Assembly: GCA_965222015.1 (NCBI GenBank)
Contig: CBDCTL010000024.1
Location: 558,001-622,000 of the forward strand
Length of the DNA: 64,000 nucleotides
Direction of reading: 5' to 3'
Source of the DNA: JANQPX01 sp965222015
GTDB lineage: Bacteria > Pseudomonadota > Alphaproteobacteria > Geminicoccales > Geminicoccaceae
The position numbers and the translations under genes were made by a program. This document shows, one piece after another, positions 29,316 through 38,167 of the stretch; the stretch's first letter is position 1, and every line of letters begins with the position of its first letter. The notes beneath the pieces are model-generated. The model had not been told where the DNA came from and did not search any database. It saw only the letters and a program-made list of their open reading frames with translations.

Positions 29316-30230
29316 TCAGTAGCGGATGCGCGGATCGAGCACCGCGTAGAGGATGTCGATCAGCACGTTCAATAGGAAGATCGCGAGCGCCGTGACCATC
29401 ACCGCGGCGAGGATCACGTTGAAGTCGCGCTGCAGGATCGAATCGATCATCAGCTTGCCGACGCCGGGAAAGCCGAAGATGGTCTCGACCACGACGGCGC
29501 CGTTCAGGATCGCGGTGGTCTGATCGCCGATCACGGTGATAACCGGCAGGAGGGCGTTTCGAAGCGCGTGGGTGAAGATTATCGGCCGGTTCCTGACCCC
29601 TTTCGCGCGCGCGGTTTTGACGTAGGCCGAGTTCAGCGCCGTGATCATCGAGCCACGCACCACCTGCAGGATCAGGCCGAAGGGGCGGATGAACAGCACG
29701 GCGACCGGCATGATCCAGTGCCAGGCCGTGCCGGTGCCGCTGGTCGGCAGCCAGCCGAGCGTGACCGAGAACAGCACGATCGCGACGATCGCGACCCAGA
29801 AATCCGGCGCGCTCGCGCCGATCAGCGAGAAGAAGGTGGCGATGCGGTCGAAGACGCCGCCGATATGGAAGGCGGCGAGCGAGCCGATGACGATGGCGGC
29901 GACCGTCACCAGCGACATGGTGATCACGGCCAGCCAGAGCGTCCAGACGAAGCCGCGCAGCACGGCGTCGATGGCGGGCTCGGAGCGGCGCACGGACTCG
30001 CCGAAATCCAGGCGCAGCAGGTCGCCGACATAGTTGACGAACTGCATCAGGATCGGATCGTTCAGGCCGTGGATCTCGCGAAAGGCTTCTCGCGCCGCCT
30101 CGGTGGCATGCTCCGGCAGAAACAGGTCGGTCGGATCGCCGGTCAGCCGGCTCAGGAAGAAGACCAGCACGACGAGGCCGATCAGCGAGATGGCGCTGGC
30201 GACGGCGCGTTTCCCGAGAAAGGACTTCAT
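29316..30230 (-). CDS. Peptide/nickel-type ABC permease (DppB type)
   Basis: A 304-residue permease from the ATG at 30230 (MKSFLGKRAVASAISLIGL). Family features include FFLSRLTGDPTDLFLPE, the EAA loop YVKTARAKGVRNRPIIFTHA, and ILNGAVVVETIFGFPGVG. A longer frame to 30365 encodes a Ser/Arg-rich leader that is not family-like and would overlap the binding-protein gene. A GC-rich hairpin lies in the 55-base gap to the binding-protein gene upstream. Confidence 0.92.
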   Translation of the reverse strand: MKSFLGKRAVASAISLIGLVVLVFFLSRLTGDPTDLFLPEHATEAAREAFREIHGLNDPILMQFVNYVGDLLRLDFGESVRRSEPAIDAVLRGFVWTLWLAVITMSLVTVAAIVIGSLAAFHIGGVFDRIATFFSLIGASAPDFWVAIVAIVLFSVTLGWLPTSGTGTAWHWIMPVAVLFIRPFGLILQVVRGSMITALNSAYVKTARAKGVRNRPIIFTHALRNALLPVITVIGDQTTAILNGAVVVETIFGFPGVGKLMIDSILQRDFNVILAAVMVTALAIFLLNVLIDILYAVLDPRIRY

Positions 30231-30248
30231 GGCGTCGGTCCTGGAGAT

Positions 30249-30279
30249 GACGGGGGCGGGGCAGGCCCGCCCCCGCGTC
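30249..30279 (-). promoter_or_regulatory. Strong intercistronic hairpin after the binding-protein gene
   Basis: GGGGGCGGG (30252-30260) pairs perfectly with CCCGCCCCC (30266-30274), with further pairing of GACG and CGTC outside. It sits between the binding-protein stop and the first permease. There is no T-run, so it may stabilise the upstream mRNA or cause partial termination, raising the ratio of binding protein to permease. Confidence 0.5.
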
Positions 30280-30285
30280 AGGCGC

Positions 30286-31791
30286 TTACTTGAAGCCGAT
30301 CTGGCCGAGCTGCAGCTCGGAGTTGGTACGGATCGTCGGCTCGAAGTCGAGGCGCGGATTGACACGGCTGAAGCCGACCATGTGGAACAGCATCACGTCG
30401 GCCACCAGATCCTCATGAATGTAGCTGAACGTCTCGCTCCACTTCGCCGCGCGCTCGTCGGCGGTGAGCGACGAGGCTTCGGCGATCATGCCGTCGAGAG
30501 TCTCGTCGCAAAGGCCGGACTGCAGGCCCTCGCACGCATATTTGAAGTACATCGAGAACACCGGGTCGCCATTGGCGTTGTCGTGCATCGCCGCGACGAT
30601 CTCCGGACCGCGGCCTTCGGCAAACGGCTGCGAATAGCGCTCCAGCCACTCGGCGACCTCGACCATCTGCAGCTCCATGTTGAAGCCGACCTCCTGCCAC
30701 ATGCTGAGCAGCGCCTCCATGGTCTCGAGCACGTTGCCCCAGTTGCCGATCCGGCCGATCAGGGTGATGGTGCTGTCCACCGGCACACCGTCCGCCGCAG
30801 CTTCAGCGAGGAGCTCCTTCGCCTTCTCGGGATCGTAGGCATAGGGCTCAAGATCGTGGTTGTAGCCGAGCGTCGAGGGCGGGGTCATGCCGGTGGCGAG
30901 AAGCGTGCCGTCGGCGAGGATCGTGCCGATGAAGGCCTCGCGGTCGACCGCATGGTTCAGCGCCTGGCGCACGCGCACATCGTCGAGCGGCGCGGTCGCG
31001 TGGTCAAGGCGCATATAGACGGTCTCCGAGTTCGGATAGGAGAAGTCCATCGACGGATCGGTGGCGTCCTGCAGCGCGATGTTCGGCGCGATGTCCGCCT
31101 CGCCGGCGGCGACCATGGCGGCGCGAACGGCGCTGTCCGCGCGGAACAGGTAGGTCGCACCCGTCACGGCCGGTGCCTCGCCCCAATAGTCGGGATTGGC
31201 GCTGAGCTTGATGTGCTCGCCGCGGGCATATTCGTCCCAGACGAAGGGTCCGGTGCCGACCGGTGCCTCGACATGGCTGTCCATCGGCGTTTCCGCCGGG
31301 ACCACGGTGACGGTCGACATCAACAGCGGCAGGATCGGCTGGGCCGGGTCGGCATTGATGTCGATGGTGAGATCGTCGACGACCTCCGATGTCAGTGCGA
31401 TGCCGCCGAAGAACTTGGCACCGATCTCGCAGACCAGCGCCTCGTTCTGCACGCGGGTGATGGAGTGGGCGACGTCGCCGGCATCCAGCGCGCTGCCGTC
31501 GGAGAAGGTCACCCCTTCGCGCAGCTTGAAGCGCCAGGTGCCGTCGCCCAAGTCCTCCCAGCTTTCGGCGAGGCGCGGCTGCAGGCCGGTGCCGGGTACC
31601 ATCTCGGTCACGGTCTCCGCGATGTTCTGCAGCACCACCCGGCCGACGTTCGAGCGCGAAGCCTCGCAGGGATCGACGATGTCGAGCTCCTCCGCGAGCA
31701 CCACGGTCACGGCGTTCTCCTGCGCGACCGCAGGGGTGAAGGCGACAGCGGCGAGCGCCGTGCCGAGAAGACAGGTGGACAAGTGTCGCAA
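30286..31791 (-). CDS. Peptide/nickel-type ABC transporter, periplasmic binding protein
   Basis: A 501-residue family 5 binding protein. Its signal peptide (MRHLSTCLLGTALAAVAFTPAVAQ) precedes a mature domain with LAEELDIVDPCEASRSNVG, DGTWRFKLREGVTFSDGS, VPAETPMDSHVEAPVGTGPF and VRVRQALNHAVDREAFIG. It is the first gene of a minus-strand operon of binding protein, two permeases and a fused ATPase. Substrate could be peptides, opines or similar solutes; the sequence does not decide. It is only distantly similar to the binding protein at 20072, so the two importers probably serve different substrates. Confidence 0.92.
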   Translation of the reverse strand: MRHLSTCLLGTALAAVAFTPAVAQENAVTVVLAEELDIVDPCEASRSNVGRVVLQNIAETVTEMVPGTGLQPRLAESWEDLGDGTWRFKLREGVTFSDGSALDAGDVAHSITRVQNEALVCEIGAKFFGGIALTSEVVDDLTIDINADPAQPILPLLMSTVTVVPAETPMDSHVEAPVGTGPFVWDEYARGEHIKLSANPDYWGEAPAVTGATYLFRADSAVRAAMVAAGEADIAPNIALQDATDPSMDFSYPNSETVYMRLDHATAPLDDVRVRQALNHAVDREAFIGTILADGTLLATGMTPPSTLGYNHDLEPYAYDPEKAKELLAEAAADGVPVDSTITLIGRIGNWGNVLETMEALLSMWQEVGFNMELQMVEVAEWLERYSQPFAEGRGPEIVAAMHDNANGDPVFSMYFKYACEGLQSGLCDETLDGMIAEASSLTADERAAKWSETFSYIHEDLVADVMLFHMVGFSRVNPRLDFEPTIRTNSELQLGQIGFK

Positions 31792-31934
31792 GGTTTCGCC
31801 TCCCTATGTCTTGCGCTATCTCGATTTGGCGCTCTGCCGACGCAGTCGTTCCCGCCGGCTTTCGGCGCTCTTGGATGTGGAATCAGCCTACCACGTCCCG
31901 CGGGTGTTGGAAGGGGGGCTTCTCTTGCCGGTGG

Positions 31935-32876
31935 TCAGGCGCGCTCGCGGCGGCGCGCACTTCGTACCATCAGCAGTGTCGCCGCGAAGATGACGGTGCC
32001 GCCGATCCAAGTCTGAAACGGTACGATCTCGCCGAACAGCGTGAAGGCCAGGGCGGCGACGATCGGCAGCCTCAGAAAATCGATCGGCACGATCAAGGAC
32101 GCCTCGGCCAGCGAGAAGGCACGGGTCGCGAGCCCCATGTTGAGCGCGCCCAGAACACCTTGAAGGACGAGCAGAGCCCATTGCTCCGCGGTCGGCCAGG
32201 CCCAGAACCAGATCGCCGGAAGTGCTGCGAGCGGTGCCGTCAGGATCAGGTTCCAGGCGACCAGCGTCTCGGTCGGATCGCGCGTCGACATTGGCTTCAG
32301 CATCAGCTGGATGACCGCGGTCAGGAACGCGCCGAGCAGCGCCAGGAGGAGGCCCGTGGAAAATCCATCCTGCTGGCCGGGGCGCAACACCAGGATCACG
32401 CCGGCGAAGCCCAGGGCGACCGCCAGCACGCGAATCGCCCGCGGGCTCTCGCCGAGGAAGATCCAGGCGCCGATGGTGACGAAAATCGGGGCGGCGAATG
32501 CGATCGCGGTGACGTCAGCGAGCGGGGCAGTGGCGAAGGCGGCGAAGAAGGCGACCAGCGCCAGCAGCTTCAGCGCCGCCCTGAGCGCATGCATGACGCG
32601 GTAATGCGAGCGCAGGATCGAAGGCCGCGCCATGATCCAGGGGAGAACGATGGCGAGGCCGAAGACGGCGCGGGTGAAGCCGATCACGAAGGGATGTACC
32701 TCCGGCGACAGCAGCCGCACGATCACCGCGTCCACAGCGTTGATGAGGGCGACCAGAAGCATCAGCGCGACGCCGATCAGCGCCGCGCGATCGCTCCCTT
32801 GAATTCGTCCTGTCGCTGCCACCTCGCCCTTTCCGAACGGCCTCGGCGCTTGAAAAGGCCGGCCGTTAGCCCGCAT
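31935..32876 (-). CDS. EamA/DMT-family membrane transporter
   Basis: A 313-residue ten-helix protein of the drug/metabolite transporter superfamily with two EamA repeats. Repeat 1 contains FVIGFTRAVFGLAIVLPWIM and ADVTAIAFAAPIFVTIGAWIFLGE; repeat 2 contains EASLIVPIDFLRLPIVAALA and LFGEIVPFQTWIGGTVIF. RhaT/YedA-like members export amino acids or metabolites. The ATG at 32876 is chosen because the longer frame upstream is Arg/Pro-rich and would run into the divergent gene at 32927. A 50-base divergent promoter region separates the two starts. Confidence 0.85.
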   Translation of the reverse strand: MRANGRPFQAPRPFGKGEVAATGRIQGSDRAALIGVALMLLVALINAVDAVIVRLLSPEVHPFVIGFTRAVFGLAIVLPWIMARPSILRSHYRVMHALRAALKLLALVAFFAAFATAPLADVTAIAFAAPIFVTIGAWIFLGESPRAIRVLAVALGFAGVILVLRPGQQDGFSTGLLLALLGAFLTAVIQLMLKPMSTRDPTETLVAWNLILTAPLAALPAIWFWAWPTAEQWALLVLQGVLGALNMGLATRAFSLAEASLIVPIDFLRLPIVAALAFTLFGEIVPFQTWIGGTVIFAATLLMVRSARRRERA

Positions 32877-32926
32877 GATCACCGTGAACCGGCCGTGCCG
32901 GCCAGGAGAATAGCGGGAGGATATCG

Positions 32927-34066
32927 GTGTCGACAGCCTTGGTCGAAGAGATCGCCGCCGGCATGGACGGCAGGCTGCGCGACGTAGGGGACGGCAGATG
33001 GGAGGCGCTGCTGCCGTCGCCCTCCGTCCAGAACCACGCGGCATTTCTGGCGCCCGGCCCTTCGGGCCTCGCCTGTCTGTGGTTCGGCGGCTCGCTCGAG
33101 GGCAAGGCGGACATCTCGATTTTTCGCGCGACGCTCGGGGCCGGCGGCTGGAGCGAGCCGGAGCGGCTGACCGACGATCCAGACCTCTCGGAGCAGAACC
33201 CGGTGCAGTTCAGAGCTCCGGACGGGCGGACGCTCATTCTGCATACGGCCCAGCCCGGCGGTGATCAGGACGCCTGCGTCATCCGCGTGTGCGAGGCTGG
33301 CCGAGCCCCCCTGACGCTGCCGCTCGCGCGAGGAACCTTCATCCGCGGTCCGATCCACCTTCGCGCCGACGGCGCCTGGCTGCTGCCGCTTTTCCGCTGC
33401 GTCCCGGTCCCAGGCCATCGCTGGACCGGCAGCCACGACACCGCCGCCCTTGCGATCAGCGAGGACGCGGGTGTCTCCTGGCGCGAGGTCGAGCTGCCCC
33501 GCTCGATCGGCTGCGTCCACATGACCCTGGTGCCGCTCGGCGGCGATCATCTCCTCGCGTTCTTCCGTCGCCGTCAGGCCGATGTCATCTATCGCGCCGA
33601 GAGCCGGGATGGCGGCGAGAGCTGGACGGCGCCCGAAGCGACCGACCTGCCGAACAACAATTCCTCGATCTCGGCGATCCGGCTCGAGGATGGCCGGATC
33701 GCGATCGCCTCGAACCCGGTGAACGCGGCGATGCGCCAGGATCGCCGCGCGTCCCTCTATGACGAGCTCGGGGACGATGCGCGGCCCAACGCCACCGGCG
33801 GCTGCGATCCGATCTGGGGCGTGCCGCGGGCGCCGATGGCGATTTCCCTGTCCTCGGACGACGGCCGCAGCTTTCCGACGCGGCTCCTCGTCGAGGACGG
33901 CCCCGGCAGCTGCCTCTCCAATGACAGCCTGGACGGCCGCAACCGCGAGCTCTCCTACCCCTCGCTGGTCGAGCGGGAGGACGGCACGCTCGATCTCGCC
34001 TACACCTTCCACCGCCGCGCGATCAAGCATGTGCGTCTGTCACGGCGCTGGCTGGAGACGGCGTGA
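32927..34066 (+). CDS. Sialidase-fold (BNR/Asp-box) protein
   Basis: A 379-residue protein of the six-bladed sialidase superfamily. Asp-box-type motifs SEDAGVSWREVE, SRDGGESWTAPE and SSDDGRSFPT are spaced as blades; FIRGPIHLRADGAWLLPLF and LSYPSLVEREDGTLDLAYTF are typical of the exo-sialidase-like subgroup. There is no signal peptide, so it would be cytoplasmic unless exported otherwise. The GTG start at 32927 has a GGGAGG box six bases upstream. A true neuraminidase activity is not established: the canonical Arg triad cannot be assigned by eye. It is divergent from the DMT exporter and convergent with fccB. Confidence 0.75.
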   Translation: MSTALVEEIAAGMDGRLRDVGDGRWEALLPSPSVQNHAAFLAPGPSGLACLWFGGSLEGKADISIFRATLGAGGWSEPERLTDDPDLSEQNPVQFRAPDGRTLILHTAQPGGDQDACVIRVCEAGRAPLTLPLARGTFIRGPIHLRADGAWLLPLFRCVPVPGHRWTGSHDTAALAISEDAGVSWREVELPRSIGCVHMTLVPLGGDHLLAFFRRRQADVIYRAESRDGGESWTAPEATDLPNNNSSISAIRLEDGRIAIASNPVNAAMRQDRRASLYDELGDDARPNATGGCDPIWGVPRAPMAISLSSDDGRSFPTRLLVEDGPGSCLSNDSLDGRNRELSYPSLVEREDGTLDLAYTFHRRAIKHVRLSRRWLETA

Positions 34067-34113
34067 CGGTCCGGGACCTGTTGCCCTGACCTGAGCGGCG
34101 TGTCGTCTTCGAG

Positions 34114-35382
34114 TCAGCCGAAAATGTCGGCGGTGATGCCGTCGTACCAGGCGTCGGCTTCGGTCCGTGAGCGCGCGCGTGTGACCTCGTCCTCGCCGTC
34201 GGTGCTGACGAACGCGCCGATCGTGACGATGCCGTCCTCGGTCGCCTCGTAATGCGCGCCCACCTTGACCGAATCCTCCGGTGCCACCGTGCTCCAGCAG
34301 GTGTTGCGCAGGCGCGGCGGAAACAGCCTGGCGCCCGTCAGCTCCGAGCGGATCGCCATCGCGCAGACCTTCGCCTGGCTGTTGGCGGAATAGGCGGATT
34401 TCGGCATGTCGCCCGCCTCGCAGGCGTCACCGACCACATAGACGTTCTCGTCATATTGCGACTGCATGGTGGTCGAGACGATCGGACACCAGCCGCTCGA
34501 TCCGACCAGGCCGCCGCGATGGGCGATGGCGCCCGCGGTCTGCGCCGGAATGACGTTGGCGTAGGCGACGCGGTGGGCTTCGCCGCCCGCGGTCACGGTC
34601 ATGGCGTCGGTGTCGACCGCGGTCACGGCGCCGCCGAATTCGGCCGGCACCCATTCCACCATGCCACTGTAATAGCGGTCCCAGGCTTCCTGGAAGAGGG
34701 ATTGCTTGGAAAAGCTGTCCTTGGCGTCGAGGATCAGGAGCTTGGCGCTGGGGTTGCGCTGCTTGAGCTGATGCGCGATCGAGCATACCCGCTCATAGGG
34801 GCCGGGCGGGCAGCGATAGGGATTGGGCGGCGAGGCCAGCACGAACAGGCCGCCGCGCTCCATGCTCTCGATCTGGCGGCGCAGCAGCTCGGTCTGCGGG
34901 CCGGCCTTCCAGGCGTGGGGCATGATCTCGGCGGCCGCCTCGTCATAGCCTTCGATTGCATCGAACTTCAGATCGATGCCCGGCGCCACCACCAGCTTGT
35001 CGTAGTCGATGGTGCCGCCGCTCGCGAGGGTGACCCGTTTCGCCTCGGCATCGATGTCGGCGACGCTGTCGGTCACGAGTGCGATGCCATATCGATCCCG
35101 CAGGCGGTCATAGTCGTGGGTGATCGATTCCAGCGTCCTGTAGCCTGCGAGGTAAAGGTTGGAATAGAAGCAGGTGACGTAGCGCGCCTTGGGCTCGATC
35201 AGGGTGACCGCGATCGCGCCCTTGCTGTCGCGGGCGACGTATTTCGCCGCCGTGGCGCCGGCCGCACCGCCACCGATCACCACGACGCGGGCATCGGCCG
35301 CCCTGACGATCGCCGGCGCGGCGAGCGCGCCGATGGCGGTCGTCGCCACGCCGCTCGTGAACTGCCTTCTGGTGATGCTCAT
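34114..35382 (-). CDS. fccB: Sulfide dehydrogenase (flavocytochrome c) flavoprotein subunit
   Basis: A 422-residue periplasmic FAD protein of the FccB/SoxF family, which oxidises sulfide and passes electrons to a cytochrome c partner. A Tat signal (TRRQFTSGVATTA) precedes the dinucleotide motif VVVIGGGAAGATAA. Cys71 in RYVTCFYSN matches the covalent FAD site of the family. Cys191 in YRCPPGPYERVC and a Cys in LRNTCWS correspond to the redox disulfide, and GDACEAG binds FAD. The C-terminal FCSD-type domain is present. Its ATG overlaps the stop of the cytochrome-bearing gene upstream by four bases, so the two are co-translated. Confidence 0.92.
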   Translation of the reverse strand: MSITRRQFTSGVATTAIGALAAPAIVRAADARVVVIGGGAAGATAAKYVARDSKGAIAVTLIEPKARYVTCFYSNLYLAGYRTLESITHDYDRLRDRYGIALVTDSVADIDAEAKRVTLASGGTIDYDKLVVAPGIDLKFDAIEGYDEAAAEIMPHAWKAGPQTELLRRQIESMERGGLFVLASPPNPYRCPPGPYERVCSIAHQLKQRNPSAKLLILDAKDSFSKQSLFQEAWDRYYSGMVEWVPAEFGGAVTAVDTDAMTVTAGGEAHRVAYANVIPAQTAGAIAHRGGLVGSSGWCPIVSTTMQSQYDENVYVVGDACEAGDMPKSAYSANSQAKVCAMAIRSELTGARLFPPRLRNTCWSTVAPEDSVKVGAHYEATEDGIVTIGAFVSTDGEDEVTRARSRTEADAWYDGITADIFG

Positions 35383-36590
35383 CGGCCGTCCTCCCGCAGG
35401 AATTCATAGTAGGCGGCGAGCGCTTCCATCTGCTCGTCCTGGAGGGAAAAGGCGACGTCCTGCATGACCAGATGCAGCCGGTCGCCCGACCGATAGCTCT
35501 TGAGCGCGTTGATGAAATACTGGCCCGGCAGGGTCGCGATGGTCGGGATCGCGCCGTCGGCATCGGCCGGGCGATGGCAGGCGACACATTCCTGGGAGAG
35601 ATATTCGCCATATTCGATGGTCGCCGACGCCACCTGCTCGCTCGCCGCATCCGCCGAATCGAGACGCTGCCAGCCCTGAAGGTCCTCCGCCAGATCCACC
35701 TGACGCCATTTCGGATGAAAAGCCGGGCCGAGCAGCTTCTCGAAGTTCGAAAACAGGCTTTCGACGAAGCGGTTGACCGGTGCGCCGCGGGGGTTGTCGG
35801 CGGCCCAGTTATAGGCGGCCAGCACCTGGCTCACCGCCACCGTCTCGATCGGGGCGTAGGACTTGATCAGATTCGGGTAATGCTCCGAGGTCATGGTGGC
35901 CGGCGCATAGCCGCCACCGATCCTGTTGGGTGAAATCGCGAGCAGGCCGAGCCTGCCGTCGGTCTCCAGTTCCTTCACCAGGTCGATGGGCGCCCCGTCG
36001 ACCAAAATCATCGCATCGATCTCGCCGTCACGCAGCCGCCGGATCGCCGTTTCCGGCGGATCGGAGTTCACCTCGACGTCGAGCCCGAGTGCCTCGAACA
36101 CGATGCCCGCGGTCATGAAACCACCGCTCTCCGGCGAGCCGAAATTCACCCGGCGACCGTCGAGCGCGTCGATATCCTCGAACTCGGCGCGGGCCAGCAC
36201 ATGCACTTCCTCGTCGCTGAGCTTGGCGATGTAGCGAAGTCGGTTGTCGATGTCGGCGATGAGACCGTTTCGACGATAGAAATTGAGGACGTCGGACTGC
36301 ACCATCGTGATGTCGACGCCGCGCAGATAGAGCAGATCCTCGACATTGCGTACGGCGCCCTTACCGATCATCGGCACGATCCGGAGGTCGTAACCTTCGT
36401 CCAGTGCGTTCGCCAGATCGACCGCGAGTCTGAGGTCGGTGCTCTCGTAGCTGCCGCCCATCAGCCGGATGACGCCGTCATTGACCAGTTGGCGCTGGCC
36501 TGCGGGTTCCTGAGCAGAGGCGTCGACCGTCGCCGCGCAGCAGAACAGGATGATCAGCGAGCGAATAGCGTTCATCGGCAGTTTCGACAT
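35379..36590 (-). CDS. TAXI-type solute-binding protein fused to cytochrome c
   Basis: About 403 residues in two parts. After a signal peptide (MNAIRSLIILFCCAATVDASA), residues 40-300 look like a TAXI-type TRAP substrate-binding domain: MGGSYESTDLRLAVDLANAL, MIGKGAVRNVEDLLYLRGVD, then TMVQSDVLNFY. The last 80 residues form a small c-type cytochrome: haem site CVACH at about 335, GQYFINALKSYRSGDR, axial Met in VMQDVA, and LAAYYEFL, resembling the FccA cytochrome. It precedes fccB with a four-base overlap, so it fills the place of the cytochrome subunit. The start at 36590 has GGAG upstream; ATGs at 36575 and 36635 are alternatives. No TRAP membrane gene is nearby. Confidence 0.85.
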   Translation of the reverse strand: MSKLPMNAIRSLIILFCCAATVDASAQEPAGQRQLVNDGVIRLMGGSYESTDLRLAVDLANALDEGYDLRIVPMIGKGAVRNVEDLLYLRGVDITMVQSDVLNFYRRNGLIADIDNRLRYIAKLSDEEVHVLARAEFEDIDALDGRRVNFGSPESGGFMTAGIVFEALGLDVEVNSDPPETAIRRLRDGEIDAMILVDGAPIDLVKELETDGRLGLLAISPNRIGGGYAPATMTSEHYPNLIKSYAPIETVAVSQVLAAYNWAADNPRGAPVNRFVESLFSNFEKLLGPAFHPKWRQVDLAEDLQGWQRLDSADAASEQVASATIEYGEYLSQECVACHRPADADGAIPTIATLPGQYFINALKSYRSGDRLHLVMQDVAFSLQDEQMEALAAYYEFLREDGR

Positions 36591-36928
36591 CGTCCAGACC
36601 GCTCCAGAGGAATCAGATCGATTCGGCAGGCTCATATCAAATTTGGCTGGTCAAACAAACCTCAATCGAAGATTATGTGAGGTTTGAAAGCCACAAACTC
36701 GCAGCTGCTCGCAATTCAAGATCTTCAATAAAGCTAAAATAATATCGTCGGGATTGAATTCCTTCATTCCATCACCTCTTGATTGCATTCGATTGATGAA
36801 CAAGAAGCAAATGTTTTGCTCTTTTGAGTTATACGCATTGACAGACATTGCTGCGGTTATGTTTATGAAGTCAGTTTGTCGCGCGTTGGAATGTCGTCGT
36901 CTGTACCCATTGCAAAGAGTAGCACCCG
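36591..36928. promoter_or_regulatory. AT-rich divergent promoter region
   Basis: About 340 bases between the divergent flavocytochrome operon and the Calx-beta gene. From about 36640 to 36880 it is strikingly richer in A and T than its surroundings. A perfect TTGACA at 36838-36843 could be a -35 box for the plus-strand gene, with GTTTAT 17 bases later as a weak -10. A short reverse frame (36651-36986) has no convincing features. The low GC suggests a regulatory or acquired segment. Confidence 0.45.
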
Positions 36929-38122
36929 ATGTGGCGATTTCAGCGATCGAAGGCCGCCCGAAGCCAAGTCGATGACCGCAGCGCATCGCCCGGCCTTCTC
37001 CGAACCGCTGCGTTTGTCGGTAGCCTGCTGGCGCCGGTCGGGCTGGCCGCAGCTGACGTTCTCGTGCTCGAGAGCGGCGGCAGGCTCGAAGGCAGCATCG
37101 TCGAAGCCAACGACAACATCGTCATCGTCAGACGCCCGAACGGCGGCGTGCAGCAGATCGTCCGCCGGCTGATCTCGGAAATCAGTGTCGGCCTGAACGA
37201 CGGCCGGACCGTCGAAGGCGAGTTCGTCAGCTGGACCAATGGCGTGCTGGAACTTCGAACCGACGACGGCACGCTGCGCATTCGCGCCGGCCATGTTCTC
37301 GAAGACGGTGACGGAAACGAAACGGTCGAGGAGGCCAGGGGGGCCGAAAGCACGCCGGCGCAAACGGCGGGAAGCCGGCGCTCCTACGTTCCCCCGCCGA
37401 TCTTCACGCTCTCGAGCGGTACGACGATCGTCGGTCGTCCGATCGATTTCCAGGATCCGCTCCTGACCATCCGCCGTGCTTCCGGCGGCCAGCAGACGCT
37501 GCGCATGAGCGAGGTGATCGAGGTGGTCGTCCGCGACGCCGACGGCGGCTCGCTGGCCGGCGAGTTCATCGACTGGGCGGACGGCGTGTTCGAGCTGCGC
37601 GTGAATCAACGGCTGGTGCGGGTAGCTCAGGGCGCGATCGTCAACGAAGCCGAGGGCGACACGGAGATCGGCGGCCCGCTCGAAAACCTGCCGCCTGCCG
37701 ACGGGACGGTGCAGGAAGTCGCGGCGCTGCCTGATACCACCACGAATGGCGAGGCGAAACAGGACGAGCGTCCGATCGTCGTGGACGATACGGAAAAGAT
37801 CCTGCTGACCGTGACCGGAGAGCCGACGAACGAAAGTGACCGGGAGATGCGGTTCGATGTCAGCCTGTCACGACCGGCGCCGCGCGATCTGATCGTGATC
37901 TATTCGACACTGGTCGGGACGGCGGGCGAAGAGGACATCACCGACGGCAGCGGCATCGTCAGGATCATGGAGGGAACGGACACCGCGACGATCACCATTC
38001 CCCTGGTCGACGACGCGATCAAGGAGGGCAGCGAATCCTTCCGCCTGTTCGTTTCCAGCGATCCGACGCTGATCGAGATGGAAGCCAACCGGATCACCGC
38101 CACCATCGAAGACGACGACTGA
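36929..38122 (+). CDS. Exported protein with two LSm-like repeats and a Calx-beta domain
   Basis: A 397-residue protein with an N-terminal hydrophobic signal (LLRTAAFVGSLLAPVGLAAA). Two related modules follow: one from ADVLVLESGGRLEGSIVEAN to LRIRAGHVLE, the other from FTLSSGTTIVGRPIDFQDP to LVRVAQGAIVNE. Each has paired strands of the form GRTVEGEFVSWTNGVLELR and GGSLAGEFIDWADGVFELR. The C-terminal 100 residues are a Calx-beta domain (VSLSRPAPRDLIVIYST, ITIPLVDDAIKEGSESFRL, ITATIEDDD). Calx-beta domains bind calcium and occur in surface and adhesion proteins, which suggests an envelope location. No known full-length function. Confidence 0.75.
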   Translation: MWRFQRSKAARSQVDDRSASPGLLRTAAFVGSLLAPVGLAAADVLVLESGGRLEGSIVEANDNIVIVRRPNGGVQQIVRRLISEISVGLNDGRTVEGEFVSWTNGVLELRTDDGTLRIRAGHVLEDGDGNETVEEARGAESTPAQTAGSRRSYVPPPIFTLSSGTTIVGRPIDFQDPLLTIRRASGGQQTLRMSEVIEVVVRDADGGSLAGEFIDWADGVFELRVNQRLVRVAQGAIVNEAEGDTEIGGPLENLPPADGTVQEVAALPDTTTNGEAKQDERPIVVDDTEKILLTVTGEPTNESDREMRFDVSLSRPAPRDLIVIYSTLVGTAGEEDITDGSGIVRIMEGTDTATITIPLVDDAIKEGSESFRLFVSSDPTLIEMEANRITATIEDDD

Positions 38123-38167
38123 ACAACCTGACCCTTCTCCTGACGGCGTTGTCAGAGCGATTGGGGG

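Noticed and set aside
34114..35382. Sulfide:quinone oxidoreductase instead of FccB
   Set aside because: The Tat signal, the Cys in RYVTCFYSN, the CPPGPYERVC and NTCWS cysteines and the coupled cytochrome gene fit flavocytochrome c better than a membrane-associated SQR.
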